In this document: positions 15,951-25,993 of the stretch, one piece after another
Layout of the letters: every line of letters starts with the position of its first letter
Position numbering within the stretch: position 1 is the first letter of the stretch
The notes under the pieces: model-generated
What the model saw: the letters and a program-made list of their open reading frames with translations, nothing else
Told to the model about the DNA's origin: nothing
The model's database searches: none
NCBI GenBank assembly: GCA_025356665.1
Contig: JANXRV010000013.1
Span: 1 to 64,000, forward strand
DNA: 64,000 bases
DNA from: CAITSH01 sp025356665
GTDB lineage: Bacteria; Pseudomonadota; Gammaproteobacteria; Burkholderiales; SG8-39
Reading direction: 5' to 3'
Program-made: the position numbers and the translations under genes

Positions 15951-16826
15951 ATGAAATTCCCTTCCCGTCCGTTGGCATTTGTCGCCGGCCTTGCCGCCGC
16001 AGCCTTGTCGCTCACGCTTGCGCAGGGTGCCCTCGCCCAGGGTGTGCTCAAGGTGTCGGCCATTCCCGACGAGGCACCGACCGAGTTGCAGCGCAAATTC
16101 AAGCCGCTGGGCGATTACCTCGAAAAAGAAACCGGCATGAAAGTAGAGTTCACGCCGGTCACCGACTACGCCGCGGTCGTCGAGTCGCTGGCCACGCGCA
16201 AGCTCGACCTTGTTTGGCTGGGCGGCTTCACCTTCGTGCAGACCAAGATCCGCACCAACGGCACCGCCATTCCCATCGTGCAGCGCGCCGAGGATGAGAA
16301 ATTCATCAGCCGCTTTATTGTGCCGATGGACAGCAGCGCCAAGACCCTCGCCGACCTCAAGGGCAAGTCGTTTGCCTTTGGCTCGCCTTCGTCCACCTCG
16401 GGTCACCTGATGCCGCGTTTTTTCTTGCTGCAGGCGGGGGTCAACCCGGACAAGGATTTCAAGAACGTCGCGTTCTCGGGTGCGCATGACGCCACCGTCG
16501 CGTTTGTCGCCGGCGGCAAGGCCGAGGCGGGCGTGCTCAACGCATCGGTGTGGGACAAGCTGGTTGAAACGAAGAACCCCAATGCGATGAAAGTGAAGGT
16601 CCTCGCCACCACGCCGCCTTATTACGACTACAACTGGACGGTGCGCGGCGACCTCGATCCGGCGGTAATCAAAAAACTGACCGATGCATTTCTGAAGCTC
16701 GACGCCAACAATCCGGCGCACAAGGCGCTCATGGATTTGCAGCGCGCGTCCAAGTTCATCCCGACCAAGGCCTCCAACTATGACGGCATCGAGAACGCCG
16801 CCAAGTCGGCCGGGCTGATCAAGTAA
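15951..16826 (+). CDS. PhnD-like periplasmic binding protein, putative selenate/selenium oxyanion class
   Basis: 291 residues with a clear signal peptide (MKFPSRPLAFVAGLAAAALS, cleavage near ALAQG). The body is of the phosphate/phosphite/phosphonate-binding PhnD fold: AIPDEAPTELQRKFKPLGDY, VTDYAAVVESLA, DLVWLGGFTFVQ and FGSPSSTSGHLMPRFFL. I recognise the class annotated as putative selenate ABC transporter binding protein (TIGR04553), which is defined by its proximity to selD. Here it lies 60 bp after selD and starts an ABC operon. The ligand has not been shown; phosphonate or phosphite binding is the alternative. Confidence 0.8.
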   Translation: MKFPSRPLAFVAGLAAAALSLTLAQGALAQGVLKVSAIPDEAPTELQRKFKPLGDYLEKETGMKVEFTPVTDYAAVVESLATRKLDLVWLGGFTFVQTKIRTNGTAIPIVQRAEDEKFISRFIVPMDSSAKTLADLKGKSFAFGSPSSTSGHLMPRFFLLQAGVNPDKDFKNVAFSGAHDATVAFVAGGKAEAGVLNASVWDKLVETKNPNAMKVKVLATTPPYYDYNWTVRGDLDPAVIKKLTDAFLKLDANNPAHKALMDLQRASKFIPTKASNYDGIENAAKSAGLIK

Positions 16827-16873
16827 AGGAGTGTTTCATAATCCGCGTCCTTTGCCGGCGACCACCCGCCGCT

Positions 16874-16949
16874 GTCATTCCGAGGGCGCAGCCCGGAGAG
16901 TCTGCTTTTCACAACGCAAAAGCAGATCCCTCGCTGTGCTCGGGATGAC
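16874..16949. repeat. intergenic MITE-like hairpin between binding-protein and ATPase genes
   Basis: The ends GTCATTCCGAG and CTCGGGATGAC are complementary but for one mismatch. An inner stem pairs TCTGCTTTT with AAAAGCAGA. It fills most of the gap upstream of the ATPase start and may affect differential expression of the binding protein and the rest of the operon. Confidence 0.7.
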
Positions 16950-16978
16950 GGTGTGTCGGTGTCTCGCCCCAAGCTGAA

Positions 16979-17812
16979 TTGAGCTTCGAGCTTTCACAAA
17001 TCGGCCTGGTCCACGCCAACGGCCAGCGCGCGTTGCGCGCCGTCACGCTGGCTGCGGTCGGCGGCGAGCGTATTGCCATCATCGGTCCTTCTGGCGCTGG
17101 CAAGACCTCGCTGTTGCGCATTCTTGCCACCTCGGTGCGGCCCACCGAGGGCCGCGTGTCGGTGTTGCAGGGCAATCCCTGGCAGTTATCGGCGGCCGAA
17201 CTCAAGCGGCTGCGCGCGCGCATCGGCGTCGTGCACCAGTCCCCGCCCATCCCGCCGCGCCAGCGCGCCATTACCGCGGTGCTGGCCGGGCGGCTGGGGG
17301 TCTGGCCGTGGTGGAAGTCAGCCCTGTCGCTCATTTACCCGGCCGACATCGCCGGCCCGCGCGAGCAACTGGCGCGCCTCGATCTTGCCGACCGCCTGTT
17401 CGAGCGCTGTGACCGCCTCTCGGGCGGGCAGTTGCAGCGCGTCGGCGTGGCGCGCGTGCTCTACCAGCAACCGGCCCTGCTGCTCGCCGACGAGCCGGTG
17501 TCGGCGATGGACCCGGCGCTCGCCGACCTCACCGTCAACCAGTTGCACAGCGAAGCGGCGACGCGCGGCGTCACGCTGGTGGCGAGCCTGCATGCGGTGG
17601 ACGTGGCGCTGCGCTGGTTCCCGCGCGTGATCGGCCTGCGCGCCGGCGAAATCGTATTCGACCTGCCCGCGGTCAAGGTCAGCGACGGCGTGTTGCGCGA
17701 CCTCTACGCTTCCGAAACCGGCACGCTGCCGACGCAGGACAACCAGCCGCTTGACATCGGACCGCTTGCCGCGGACGGCCTCAAGGTCGTCGCGCCGCCG
17801 CGCATCATTTGA
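16979..17812 (+). CDS. ABC transporter ATPase (PhnC-like) of the putative selenium importer
   Basis: 277 residues starting at a TTG (LSFELSQIGLVHANG); no ATG fits. Walker A is GPSGAGKT (36-43), the signature LSGGQ (147-151), Walker B LLLADEP and the H-loop ASLHAVD. It resembles the PhnC/phosphonate ATPase group. It lies between the selD-linked binding protein and two permeases, so it should energise import across the inner membrane. The C-terminal about 40 residues (after YASE) are variable and may be a small regulatory extension. Confidence 0.88.
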   Translation: MSFELSQIGLVHANGQRALRAVTLAAVGGERIAIIGPSGAGKTSLLRILATSVRPTEGRVSVLQGNPWQLSAAELKRLRARIGVVHQSPPIPPRQRAITAVLAGRLGVWPWWKSALSLIYPADIAGPREQLARLDLADRLFERCDRLSGGQLQRVGVARVLYQQPALLLADEPVSAMDPALADLTVNQLHSEAATRGVTLVASLHAVDVALRWFPRVIGLRAGEIVFDLPAVKVSDGVLRDLYASETGTLPTQDNQPLDIGPLAADGLKVVAPPRII

Positions 17813-17832
17813 AAAGGGATTTGAAAATTAAT

Positions 17833-17872
17833 CCTGCGTGTTCCCGCGTGTTCCTGCATGTTCCTGCATGTC
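17833..17872 (+). repeat. four tandem copies of a 10-bp unit
   Basis: CCTGCGTGTT, CCCGCGTGTT, CCTGCATGTT and CCTGCATGTC follow each other between the ATPase gene and a dispersed hairpin repeat. Confidence 0.8.
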
Positions 17873-17963
17873 ATTGCGAGAAGCGCAGCGCCGAAGCAAT
17901 CTCGCGGACAGGGCGGGCGCTGCGCAGTCCCGACGAGATTGCTTCGCTGCGCTCGCAATGACA
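17869..17963. repeat. dispersed intergenic hairpin repeat (GAAGCAATCTC type), second copy
   Basis: TGTCATTGCGAG and CTCGCAATGACA form the ends; GAAGCAATCTCG and CGAGATTGCTTC form the inner arms. Same type as 11583-11672, inserted between the ATPase and the first permease gene. Confidence 0.75.
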
Positions 17964-17979
17964 TGAAATTCGCGACGAC

Positions 17980-18813
17980 ATGAACGCATCCGCGACCCTG
18001 CCGCCGCGCGACCCGGACGCGCCGCGTCGCGCGCTGTGGGTGCTTGGCGCCTTGCTGGTGCTCTGGCCGCTGCTGCATATCGCGCAATTCAACCCGGCCG
18101 AGTTGTTCGATGCGCGTAATCTCAAGGTCATGGGCGGATTCGTCGGGCAGTTTTTCCCGCCCAACCTGGCGATGGAGTTCCTGCAACTGGTGTTCAAGGC
18201 GACCATAGAGACGCTGGCCATGGCCACCGCCGGCACCGCACTCGCGATGTTGCTTGCCGCGCCGCTGGGACTCGCCTTGTCGTACAGCCTGTCGATTTCG
18301 CGCATCGGGCCTGGCCCGGGGCGCGGCCTGGGCGAAGCACTGCGCGGCGCGGCGCGTTTTGCGCTGCTGCTGTTGCGCGGCATCCCGGAAATCGTCTGGG
18401 CCCTGCTGCTGGTGCGCGCTTTCGGCCTCGGGCCGGCCGCGGGCGTGCTGGCTATTGCCGTCACCTACGGCGGCATGCTCGGCAAGGTCTATTCGGAAAT
18501 CCTCGAGTCGGGCGATACGCGGCCGGCGCGCGTGCTGCTCGAGTCGGGCAGCGGGCGCCTGATGGCCTTTTTTTACGGCCTGTTGCCCGGAGCCGCGCAA
18601 GAACTCGCCTCCTACACCGTGTATCGCTGGGAATGCGCCGTGCGTGCTTCGGTGATCATGGGCTTTGTCGGTGCCGGCGGCCTTGGCCAACTGATGGACC
18701 AGTCGATGAAAATGCTCAACGGCGGCGAGGTCTCGACCATTCTCGTCATGTTCCTGTTGCTGGTGCTGCTGGCGGACGCCATCAGCGCGGCCATCCGCAG
18801 GCTGCTGGCATGA
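17980..18813 (+). CDS. ABC transporter permease (PhnE-like), first of two
   Basis: 277 residues, a membrane protein with about six hydrophobic segments. The EAA-type coupling loop is present near ILESGDTRPARVLLESGSGR, and the C-terminal part has RWECAVRASVIMGFVGAGGLG, typical of PhnE permeases. With the second permease at 18810 it should form the heterodimeric channel of the putative selenium importer. Its stop overlaps the next start (ATGA). Confidence 0.88.
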   Translation: MNASATLPPRDPDAPRRALWVLGALLVLWPLLHIAQFNPAELFDARNLKVMGGFVGQFFPPNLAMEFLQLVFKATIETLAMATAGTALAMLLAAPLGLALSYSLSISRIGPGPGRGLGEALRGAARFALLLLRGIPEIVWALLLVRAFGLGPAAGVLAIAVTYGGMLGKVYSEILESGDTRPARVLLESGSGRLMAFFYGLLPGAAQELASYTVYRWECAVRASVIMGFVGAGGLGQLMDQSMKMLNGGEVSTILVMFLLLVLLADAISAAIRRLLA

Positions 18814-19628
18814 GCGCCCTCATTGTTTCCCTTGAAGAACGCCGGCGCGCGCTGGGCTTTTGCATGTATTGCTGGCTGGGCGTCGCCGCGCTGGCTGCCG
18901 TGGTGTGGGCAAGCTTTGCCTATCTGGCGATCGAGCCCTTGCGTCTGTTTTCCGCCGAGTCGCGCGGCTACATGGTCGATTTTGTGCGGCGTTTTTTCCC
19001 GCCCGACCTGTCGGCCGACTTCCTGCAAAAAATCGGCAAGGGCGCGCTCGAGACACTGGCCATTTCCGCAGTGGGTACCTTGCTCGCAGCCGCGGCAGGG
19101 CTGGCGCTCGCGCTGCCCGCAGCGGGGCGTTGCGGCGGCGCGGCGCGGGCGCTGACGCGGTTTTTCCTCAACTTCCTGCGCTCCGTGCCAGAGCTGGTGT
19201 GGGCGGCGCTGATGGTGCTCGCCGCCGGCCTCGGGCCGTTCGCCGGCACGCTGGCGCTGGCGCTGCACACCTCGGGCGTGCTCGGCCGCCTGTTCGCCGA
19301 ATCACTCGAGAATGCGCCGCCCGAACCGGCGCGCGCCCTGGAGGAGGCCGGCGCGCCGGCCGGCCTCGCCTTTGTCTACGGCACGCTGCCGCTGATCACG
19401 CCGCAACTCATTGCCTACAGCCTGTACCGCTGGGAAATGAACATACGCATGGCCACGGTGCTCGGCTTTGTCGGCGCCGGTGGTCTCGGGCAGATGCTCT
19501 ACTACGAGTTGTCGCTGCTGCACGAAGCGCAGGCGAGCACGGTCATCATCGCCATGCTGGTGCTGGTGGTCTTTGTCGATGCCATCAGCGCCTGGGTGCG
19601 CCGCGGCCAGATGCGTGCGGGCAGCTGA
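18810..19628 (+). CDS. ABC transporter permease (PhnE-like), second of two
   Basis: 272 residues from the ATG at 18810, overlapping the previous stop. It is a paralogue of the first permease, with FFPPDLSADFLQKIGKGALE, LRSVPELVWAALMV and RWEMNIRMATVLGFVGAGG in matching positions. A pair of PhnE-like permeases is common in phosphonate-type transporters. The stop is one base before the DUF255 gene start. Confidence 0.87.
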   Translation: MSALIVSLEERRRALGFCMYCWLGVAALAAVVWASFAYLAIEPLRLFSAESRGYMVDFVRRFFPPDLSADFLQKIGKGALETLAISAVGTLLAAAAGLALALPAAGRCGGAARALTRFFLNFLRSVPELVWAALMVLAAGLGPFAGTLALALHTSGVLGRLFAESLENAPPEPARALEEAGAPAGLAFVYGTLPLITPQLIAYSLYRWEMNIRMATVLGFVGAGGLGQMLYYELSLLHEAQASTVIIAMLVLVVFVDAISAWVRRGQMRAGS

Positions 19629-19629
19629 C

Positions 19630-21675
<2,046 letters not shown>

Positions 21676-21864
21676 TTGGTTGCGGACCGCTGATTTTCCG
21701 GCGCCTGGTACGAGTCCTGGTCGGGGTGCTGCAACTGGCCGCTACCGGACAACTGCCGACAGTAAGAGGTTTGCTTAATCAGCCTTTACCTCTACTTCAA
21801 TTGAAGGTCAGCCTGTGTGCGGGGATAGACCTCGGGCGTAGTCCGGTCGGCATCTGCCGCCAGG

Positions 21865-21892
21865 TTGACATTGCTCGAATCCTCCGTACAAT
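21865..21892 (+). promoter_or_regulatory. sigma-70 type promoter of the cupin gene
   Basis: A perfect -35 TTGACA (21865-21870), a 16-bp spacer and a -10 TACAAT (21887-21892). Transcription should begin about 21899, inside the palindrome listed next. The rest of the 275-bp gap from 21676 shows nothing. Confidence 0.7.
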
Positions 21893-21899
21893 CGTCTAT

Positions 21900-21915
21900 T
21901 AGACCGATTGGTCTA
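21900..21915. promoter_or_regulatory. probable TetR-family operator
   Basis: TAGACCGATTGGTCTA is an inverted repeat with 6-bp arms (TAGACC/GGTCTA) overlapping the expected transcription start of the cupin gene. The TetR gene two positions downstream (22461-23057) is the natural candidate to bind here and repress. Confidence 0.7.
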
Positions 21916-21950
21916 GTTTTTTCAATCACGATAAAAAAGGAGAAGCGACC

Positions 21951-22337
21951 ATGCGTGTGGCTAAAGATAACGTGGACGTTCGGATGCAAATTCCAGGTGC
22001 AGTGATTCGTCAGCGAAAGAATTTTGGTGTTGTGAATAAAATCGGCGCGATCAGCGGCGAGTACTTCACGCTTTCAGCTGGCGTCGATACGACTCCGATC
22101 TTCCAGGGATTGGAGGGCGACCTCTGCCAATGCCCACACTGGGGCTTCGTTATACGCGGTCAGCTAACTACCACCGACGCGGACGGCGTGCGGGAGATGG
22201 TGAAGGCGCATGACCTCTTTTACTGGCCGCCTGGTCACAACGTGTTGGTCGAGGCTGACGCGGAGATTGTCATGTTCAGCCCGCAGCACGAACACAGTCA
22301 TGTCATCGACCACATGATCGCGAAGGTCAAGGGATAA
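21951..22337 (+). CDS. small cupin-like protein
   Basis: 128 residues without signal peptide. The central part, CPHWGFVIRGQLTTTDADG, then AHDLFYWPPGHNVLVEAD and FSPQHEHSH, fits a single-domain cupin barrel with possible metal-binding histidines. Function unknown; related proteins are often sensors or small isomerases. A strong AAAGGAG ribosome site precedes the ATG, and the promoter/operator upstream shows it is a regulated gene, most likely by the adjacent TetR protein. Confidence 0.65.
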   Translation: MRVAKDNVDVRMQIPGAVIRQRKNFGVVNKIGAISGEYFTLSAGVDTTPIFQGLEGDLCQCPHWGFVIRGQLTTTDADGVREMVKAHDLFYWPPGHNVLVEADAEIVMFSPQHEHSHVIDHMIAKVKG

Positions 22338-22460
22338 AGTCAGCCAGAAAGCCGCGTCGCGGGTGCTCCGCGGCTGGGCGAACCCGCACGCAGCCCTCCT
22401 GGAGTCTGAGTTAAACTGCTGCTGCGCGGTTCGCTCTTCAGGATTTGTTACCCGACCACA

Positions 22461-23057
22461 ATGCAGCCGGCCCATATAACGAAGCAGCGCCTGCTCGACG
22501 CGGGTATGACCATGCTCCTTGAGCATGGCTACCACGACTTGGGCGTTCAGACCCTGCTCGCAGCTACGCGGATCCCGAAGGGTTCTTTCTACCATCACTT
22601 CAAGGACAAAGAGGACTTCGCACTCCAGGTCATCGACCAATATATGGGGCATGTGCATGCGGGGCTCGACGCGTGTCTCGGCGACATTGACCGCCCTCCG
22701 CTCGCGCGGGTGCGTCGTTTCTTCGAAATGGTGCAGCAGAACTATCGGAGAGAGGGCTACCTTGGGTGCCTTTTGGGCGGGCTCGGGCAGGAACTCGCAG
22801 GTGTCAGTGAGGTATTCAGGCGGAAAGTCGAGGGTTGTTTTTCCGAGATTGCCAAGCGATTGGCCGTTTGCCTTGAAGAGGCCCGGGAGCGGGGTGACAT
22901 CCCGGTCGAGTCCAATTCACGACGCATGGCAAGCCTGCTGGTGGACTGTTGGGAGGGCGCCGCGCTTCGTAGCCGCTTGCGAGGGAGTCCGGCGCCGCTG
23001 AACGCGATGCTCGATTTCTACTTTCAGTCGGCCGTAGGCCGTGGACCGGTTAACTAA
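22461..23057 (+). CDS. TetR/AcrR-family transcriptional regulator
   Basis: 198 residues. The N-terminal helix-turn-helix covers roughly residues 10-55 (LLDAGMTMLLEHGYHDLGVQ, then IPKGSFYHHFKDKEDF). The C-terminal ligand domain begins around residue 75 (LARVRRFFEMVQQNYRREGY) and resembles the AcuR-like group. It lies 123 bp after the cupin gene in the same direction, and a matching palindrome sits at the cupin promoter, so it probably represses both genes. The ligand is unknown. Confidence 0.88.
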   Translation: MQPAHITKQRLLDAGMTMLLEHGYHDLGVQTLLAATRIPKGSFYHHFKDKEDFALQVIDQYMGHVHAGLDACLGDIDRPPLARVRRFFEMVQQNYRREGYLGCLLGGLGQELAGVSEVFRRKVEGCFSEIAKRLAVCLEEARERGDIPVESNSRRMASLLVDCWEGAALRSRLRGSPAPLNAMLDFYFQSAVGRGPVN

Positions 23058-23271
23058 CCGGGACTGGATGCGCCTATCCTTGCCTCGCTGCGGCGAGGTG
23101 CCCCTTCGCTTGGCCTGAATGATTGCTCAAGGGCGGAGTCCGGCCTTAGGCTGTGCCGCAGCGCGGCCTGTCTTGTGCCTGTGAATGACATCAATGTTCC
23201 GTGCGAACGATTGGCGCAACCGGCGACGGTCAATCCGCCAGGTTCACACCCGGCGCGTGGCAGCCGCAGAC

Positions 23272-23457
23272 TCAGATACCGACCTGCAATTCGACGGTCA
23301 TCGCCTGATCGGCGGGGAGATGGTGGGCGGCCGTCACGTCTTCGGTATTGCGCGCCATAAACGCGAAAAGATTGTCGCGCCAGATCGTCATGCCCTGTTG
23401 TTTGCTCCCGGCGAGCAAATCAACCTGGCCGATAATGTCGTGCGCCTCCCCTGTACG
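23272..23457 (-). pseudogene. remnant of a kup potassium transporter, C-terminal end only
   Basis: On the minus strand the frame ends ...MTIWRDNLFAFMARN, then TEDVTAAHHLPADQ and ELQVGI before a stop. This matches the conserved C-terminus of Kup potassium uptake proteins (W-R-x-x-L-F-x-x-M-x-R-N ... P-x-x ... E-L-x-x-Q-V-x-I). An in-frame stop precedes it at 23458-23460, and no transmembrane part is present, so it is a leftover tail. The rest of the 495-bp gap from 23058 shows only a small hairpin (23083-23098) and half of a dispersed repeat (23511-23533). Confidence 0.5.
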
Positions 23458-23510
23458 TCAATCGTCTGATGTCCTGACCAAATCCGCACTGCACGGCATC
23501 CCGCAAATGC

Positions 23511-23533
23511 CCGCCAGACGGGCGTTTCCAGCC
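23511..23533. repeat. half copy of the GCTGGAAA-family hairpin repeat
   Basis: CCGCCAGACGGGCGTTTCCAGCC is nearly the same as the right part of the full element at 38539-38573. The left arm is missing. Confidence 0.5.
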
Positions 23534-23552
23534 AAAGAATGCCTGCGCTGTA

Positions 23553-24482
23553 TCAGCGCCCGTGACGGGTGAAGTCGAGCACTGCGCGACCGAGGCGGTC
23601 GTCGGCGGTGTCCATGCTGGCGATGATGGAGGTGTGGTTGTGGCCCTCCAGCCACAGCGTGCGTGGTGCGCGGTTTTGCGCCTGCGACAAGCGGTGCGCC
23701 AGTTCCATGCAATGCACGTCGATCAGCGGGTTGTCGAACTCTGCCATCGCGATCATGGTCGGTACGCTATGCGCGTTGATGTGGCTCACCGCCGAGCAGT
23801 CGGCCTGGAAGGCGGCGTCTTCGCCGTAGTAGGCGGCGACTTTGGCGCGGTTGGGATTGTCTGGGCGCATTTCGGCGCGCACGCGTCCGCTGACGACAAT
23901 GTGGCCGGCTATTTGCGGACCGTCAGCGCCGTGCAGGCGCGCGTCATAGGCGTAGGAGCCGGTGTGTGCGGCGCCGGCCGAGTGACCCATCAGGAAAATG
24001 CGCGCCGGGTCGCCGCCAAAGCCTGCGATGTTGGCGCGCGTCCAGGCCAACGCACCGCCCACGTCCTCGCTCGCCGACGGATATTTAAAATCAGGTGCGA
24101 GGCGGTATTCGATGTTGACCCCGATCACGCCGCCGCGTGCGAGCCGGCGCAGCACATTGGCGTAGACCTCGGGCGTGCGCTCCTTGTCGCCCTCGATGAA
24201 GGCGCCGCCGTGCGCGAACACCACGACCGGCGCATTCGCCGGCTTATCCTGGGTGTTCTTGGCGGTGTGCACATCGAGCACCTGTCGCGGGTGTGCACCA
24301 AAGGCGATGTCGCGTGTCACGGCAAGGTCCTCGCGCGGTGATTGCGCCAGCACGGCGCTGTATAGCGCGATGGTTTCGCGCACATGGGCGCTCACGCTGC
24401 TGCCCCAGATCGGGCCGATCTCGGCCATGCGCTTGGCGAGCGTTTCTGGAATTTGCGGTAGTACGGTCGATGATCTGTTCAT
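23553..24482 (-). CDS. alpha/beta hydrolase, HSL/kynurenine-formamidase-like
   Basis: 309 residues, soluble. The oxyanion motif is FAHGGAFIEGD, the nucleophile elbow GHSAGA after RIFLMG, the acid lies in MIAMAEFDNPL and the His in LEGHNHTSII. The order matches hormone-sensitive-lipase-type esterases and the kynurenine formamidase/BD-FAE group. It follows the aldehyde dehydrogenase gene by 18 bp and is the last gene of a three-gene minus-strand operon. An ester or amide of the operon's substrate is a possible target. Exact substrate unknown. Confidence 0.78.
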   Translation of the reverse strand: MNRSSTVLPQIPETLAKRMAEIGPIWGSSVSAHVRETIALYSAVLAQSPREDLAVTRDIAFGAHPRQVLDVHTAKNTQDKPANAPVVVFAHGGAFIEGDKERTPEVYANVLRRLARGGVIGVNIEYRLAPDFKYPSASEDVGGALAWTRANIAGFGGDPARIFLMGHSAGAAHTGSYAYDARLHGADGPQIAGHIVVSGRVRAEMRPDNPNRAKVAAYYGEDAAFQADCSAVSHINAHSVPTMIAMAEFDNPLIDVHCMELAHRLSQAQNRAPRTLWLEGHNHTSIIASMDTADDRLGRAVLDFTRHGR

Positions 24483-24500
24483 GATGGCGGGTCTGGCGGT

Positions 24501-25934
24501 TTAGATATCGAAACGGATGCCGGTGAAGCGCAGTTGCGATAGCTCCTCGATAGCGTATCGCACGCCCTCGCGGCCGAAGCCCGAGCGTTTGGCGCCGCCA
24601 AAAGGATACATGTCGAGGCGGAAGCGGCTGGCCTCATTCACCCACAGCGAGCCGACCTCAAACTCGTCGGAAAAACGCATCGCCTCTTTCAGGCTGCGCG
24701 TGAACAGCGCGCCCTGCAGGCCGAAAATGGAGTCGTTGGCCATGGCCAGGGCGTCGTCGGCATCGCGCGCCGACTCGACAGTGACCAGCGGCCCGAAAGC
24801 TTCGTCGCGCCATACGCTTGAATCGCGCGGCGCACCGGCGATGATGCCCGGGCTGACGATGCAATCCTGACGCAGTGGTTCGAGCGCGATGCGCGCGCCG
24901 CGCTTGCGCGCGTCCTCGACCATCGCCATCACGCGGTCGGCGGCGGCCATCGAGACCATAGGGCCGACGTCGGTCTTTTCATCCTCCGGGTCGCCGACCT
25001 TGAGTCCGCGCGAGGCGGTCACAAACGCCTCAAGAAAGGCCTCGTACACCGGCGCCTCGACGATGATACGTTGCGCCGAGATGCACTGCTGGCCGCTCGC
25101 TTCAAACGCGGCCGAGGCGATGCGCTTGGCCGCGTCGGCGATGTCGGCGTCGGCGAGCACGATGTTGGCCGCGCTCGAGCCGAGCTCGGCCAGAAATTTC
25201 TTCGCACCGGCGGCGCGGGCCAGGGCATCGCCGGCGGCGGTGCCGCCGGTGAAGGTCACCGCCATGACGCGCTCGTCGGCGGCGAGGGCTGCGGCCGGGG
25301 CGCGATCGCCGGTGAGCACATTGAACAGGCCGTCGGGCAGCCCCGCTGCGGTGAACAGCTCGGCCACACGCAGTGCCACGCGCGTGCCGGCCGGGTGCGG
25401 CTTGACGACAATGGCGTTGCCCGCCACCAGTGCCGGGGCGACTTTTTGGATCAGCAGGTTGATCGGTGCGTTGAAGGGGGTGATGCCGGCCACAACGCCA
25501 TAGGGGTAGCGGCGGGTGAAGCCCATGCGCCCGGCGCCGGTGGGCGCGGCGTCAACGGGAATGGTCTCGCCGCGCAGGCCTATGGCCTCGGTGGCGGTGG
25601 TGCGCAGAAACGCCGCCGAGCGGTTGGCCTCGAAGCTTGCCGCGCGGCGCGGTTTGCCGATGTCGCGGATCAGCATGGCGGTGATTTCCGGCGCCGCTTT
25701 TTCCACCAGCGCCGCAGCGGCGTTGAGCCACTGTATGCGCTGCGCCAGGCTGCTCTTGCGATTGGCGGTGTAGGCGGCGTGGGCGCTTTGCGTAGCGCGC
25801 AGCACGCAGGCCGCATCAGCCTCGGTCAGGTCGGCCGATGGCGTCAGGTCGACCGGTGAGATCAGTGTCGTGGCCTTGCCGGTGATGGCGACGGTTTTGC
25901 CGTCGATGAAGGGTTCGAGTCTTTGCAGTGTCAT
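24501..25934 (-). CDS. NAD(P)-dependent aldehyde dehydrogenase
   Basis: 477 residues from the ATG at 25934 (MTLQRLEPFIDGKTV), a normal start for the family. The catalytic Cys is in SGQQCISAQR, the general base Glu in FLAELGSSAANI, and the NAD-binding region includes ITPFNAPINLL and VTFTGGTAAGD. It oxidises an aldehyde to the acid; among relatives it looks like lactaldehyde, glycolaldehyde or phenylacetaldehyde dehydrogenases, which cannot be told apart here. It lies between a Bug binding protein and a hydrolase, as expected of a small catabolic operon. Confidence 0.9.
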   Translation of the reverse strand: MTLQRLEPFIDGKTVAITGKATTLISPVDLTPSADLTEADAACVLRATQSAHAAYTANRKSSLAQRIQWLNAAAALVEKAAPEITAMLIRDIGKPRRAASFEANRSAAFLRTTATEAIGLRGETIPVDAAPTGAGRMGFTRRYPYGVVAGITPFNAPINLLIQKVAPALVAGNAIVVKPHPAGTRVALRVAELFTAAGLPDGLFNVLTGDRAPAAALAADERVMAVTFTGGTAAGDALARAAGAKKFLAELGSSAANIVLADADIADAAKRIASAAFEASGQQCISAQRIIVEAPVYEAFLEAFVTASRGLKVGDPEDEKTDVGPMVSMAAADRVMAMVEDARKRGARIALEPLRQDCIVSPGIIAGAPRDSSVWRDEAFGPLVTVESARDADDALAMANDSIFGLQGALFTRSLKEAMRFSDEFEVGSLWVNEASRFRLDMYPFGGAKRSGFGREGVRYAIEELSQLRFTGIRFDI

Positions 25935-25993
25935 GTGTGTGTGTGCGCTTGCAGGTTGGCGTAGAGGGGTTGGCGGATTAGGGCAGGCTGAAT

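Noticed and set aside
14799..16721. A 640-codon minus-strand open frame across selD and the selenate-type binding protein
   Set aside because: It spans two well-supported genes on the other strand and matches nothing; a GC-bias shadow.
15951..19628. Reading the ABC operon as a phosphonate transporter (PhnCDE)
   Set aside because: No C-P lyase or phosphonatase gene is near, and the binding protein follows selD by 60 bp and looks like the selD-linked class. Phosphonate or phosphite remains a possible alternative ligand.
22350..22375. AGCCGCG/CGCGGCT hairpin after the small cupin gene as a terminator
   Set aside because: There is no T-run after the stem and the TetR gene that follows is likely co-transcribed.
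23185..23469. A 94-codon plus-strand open frame in the gap after the TetR gene
   Set aside because: Its translation has no recognisable motif, and the minus strand of the same stretch shows a decayed Kup C-terminus, which explains the region better.
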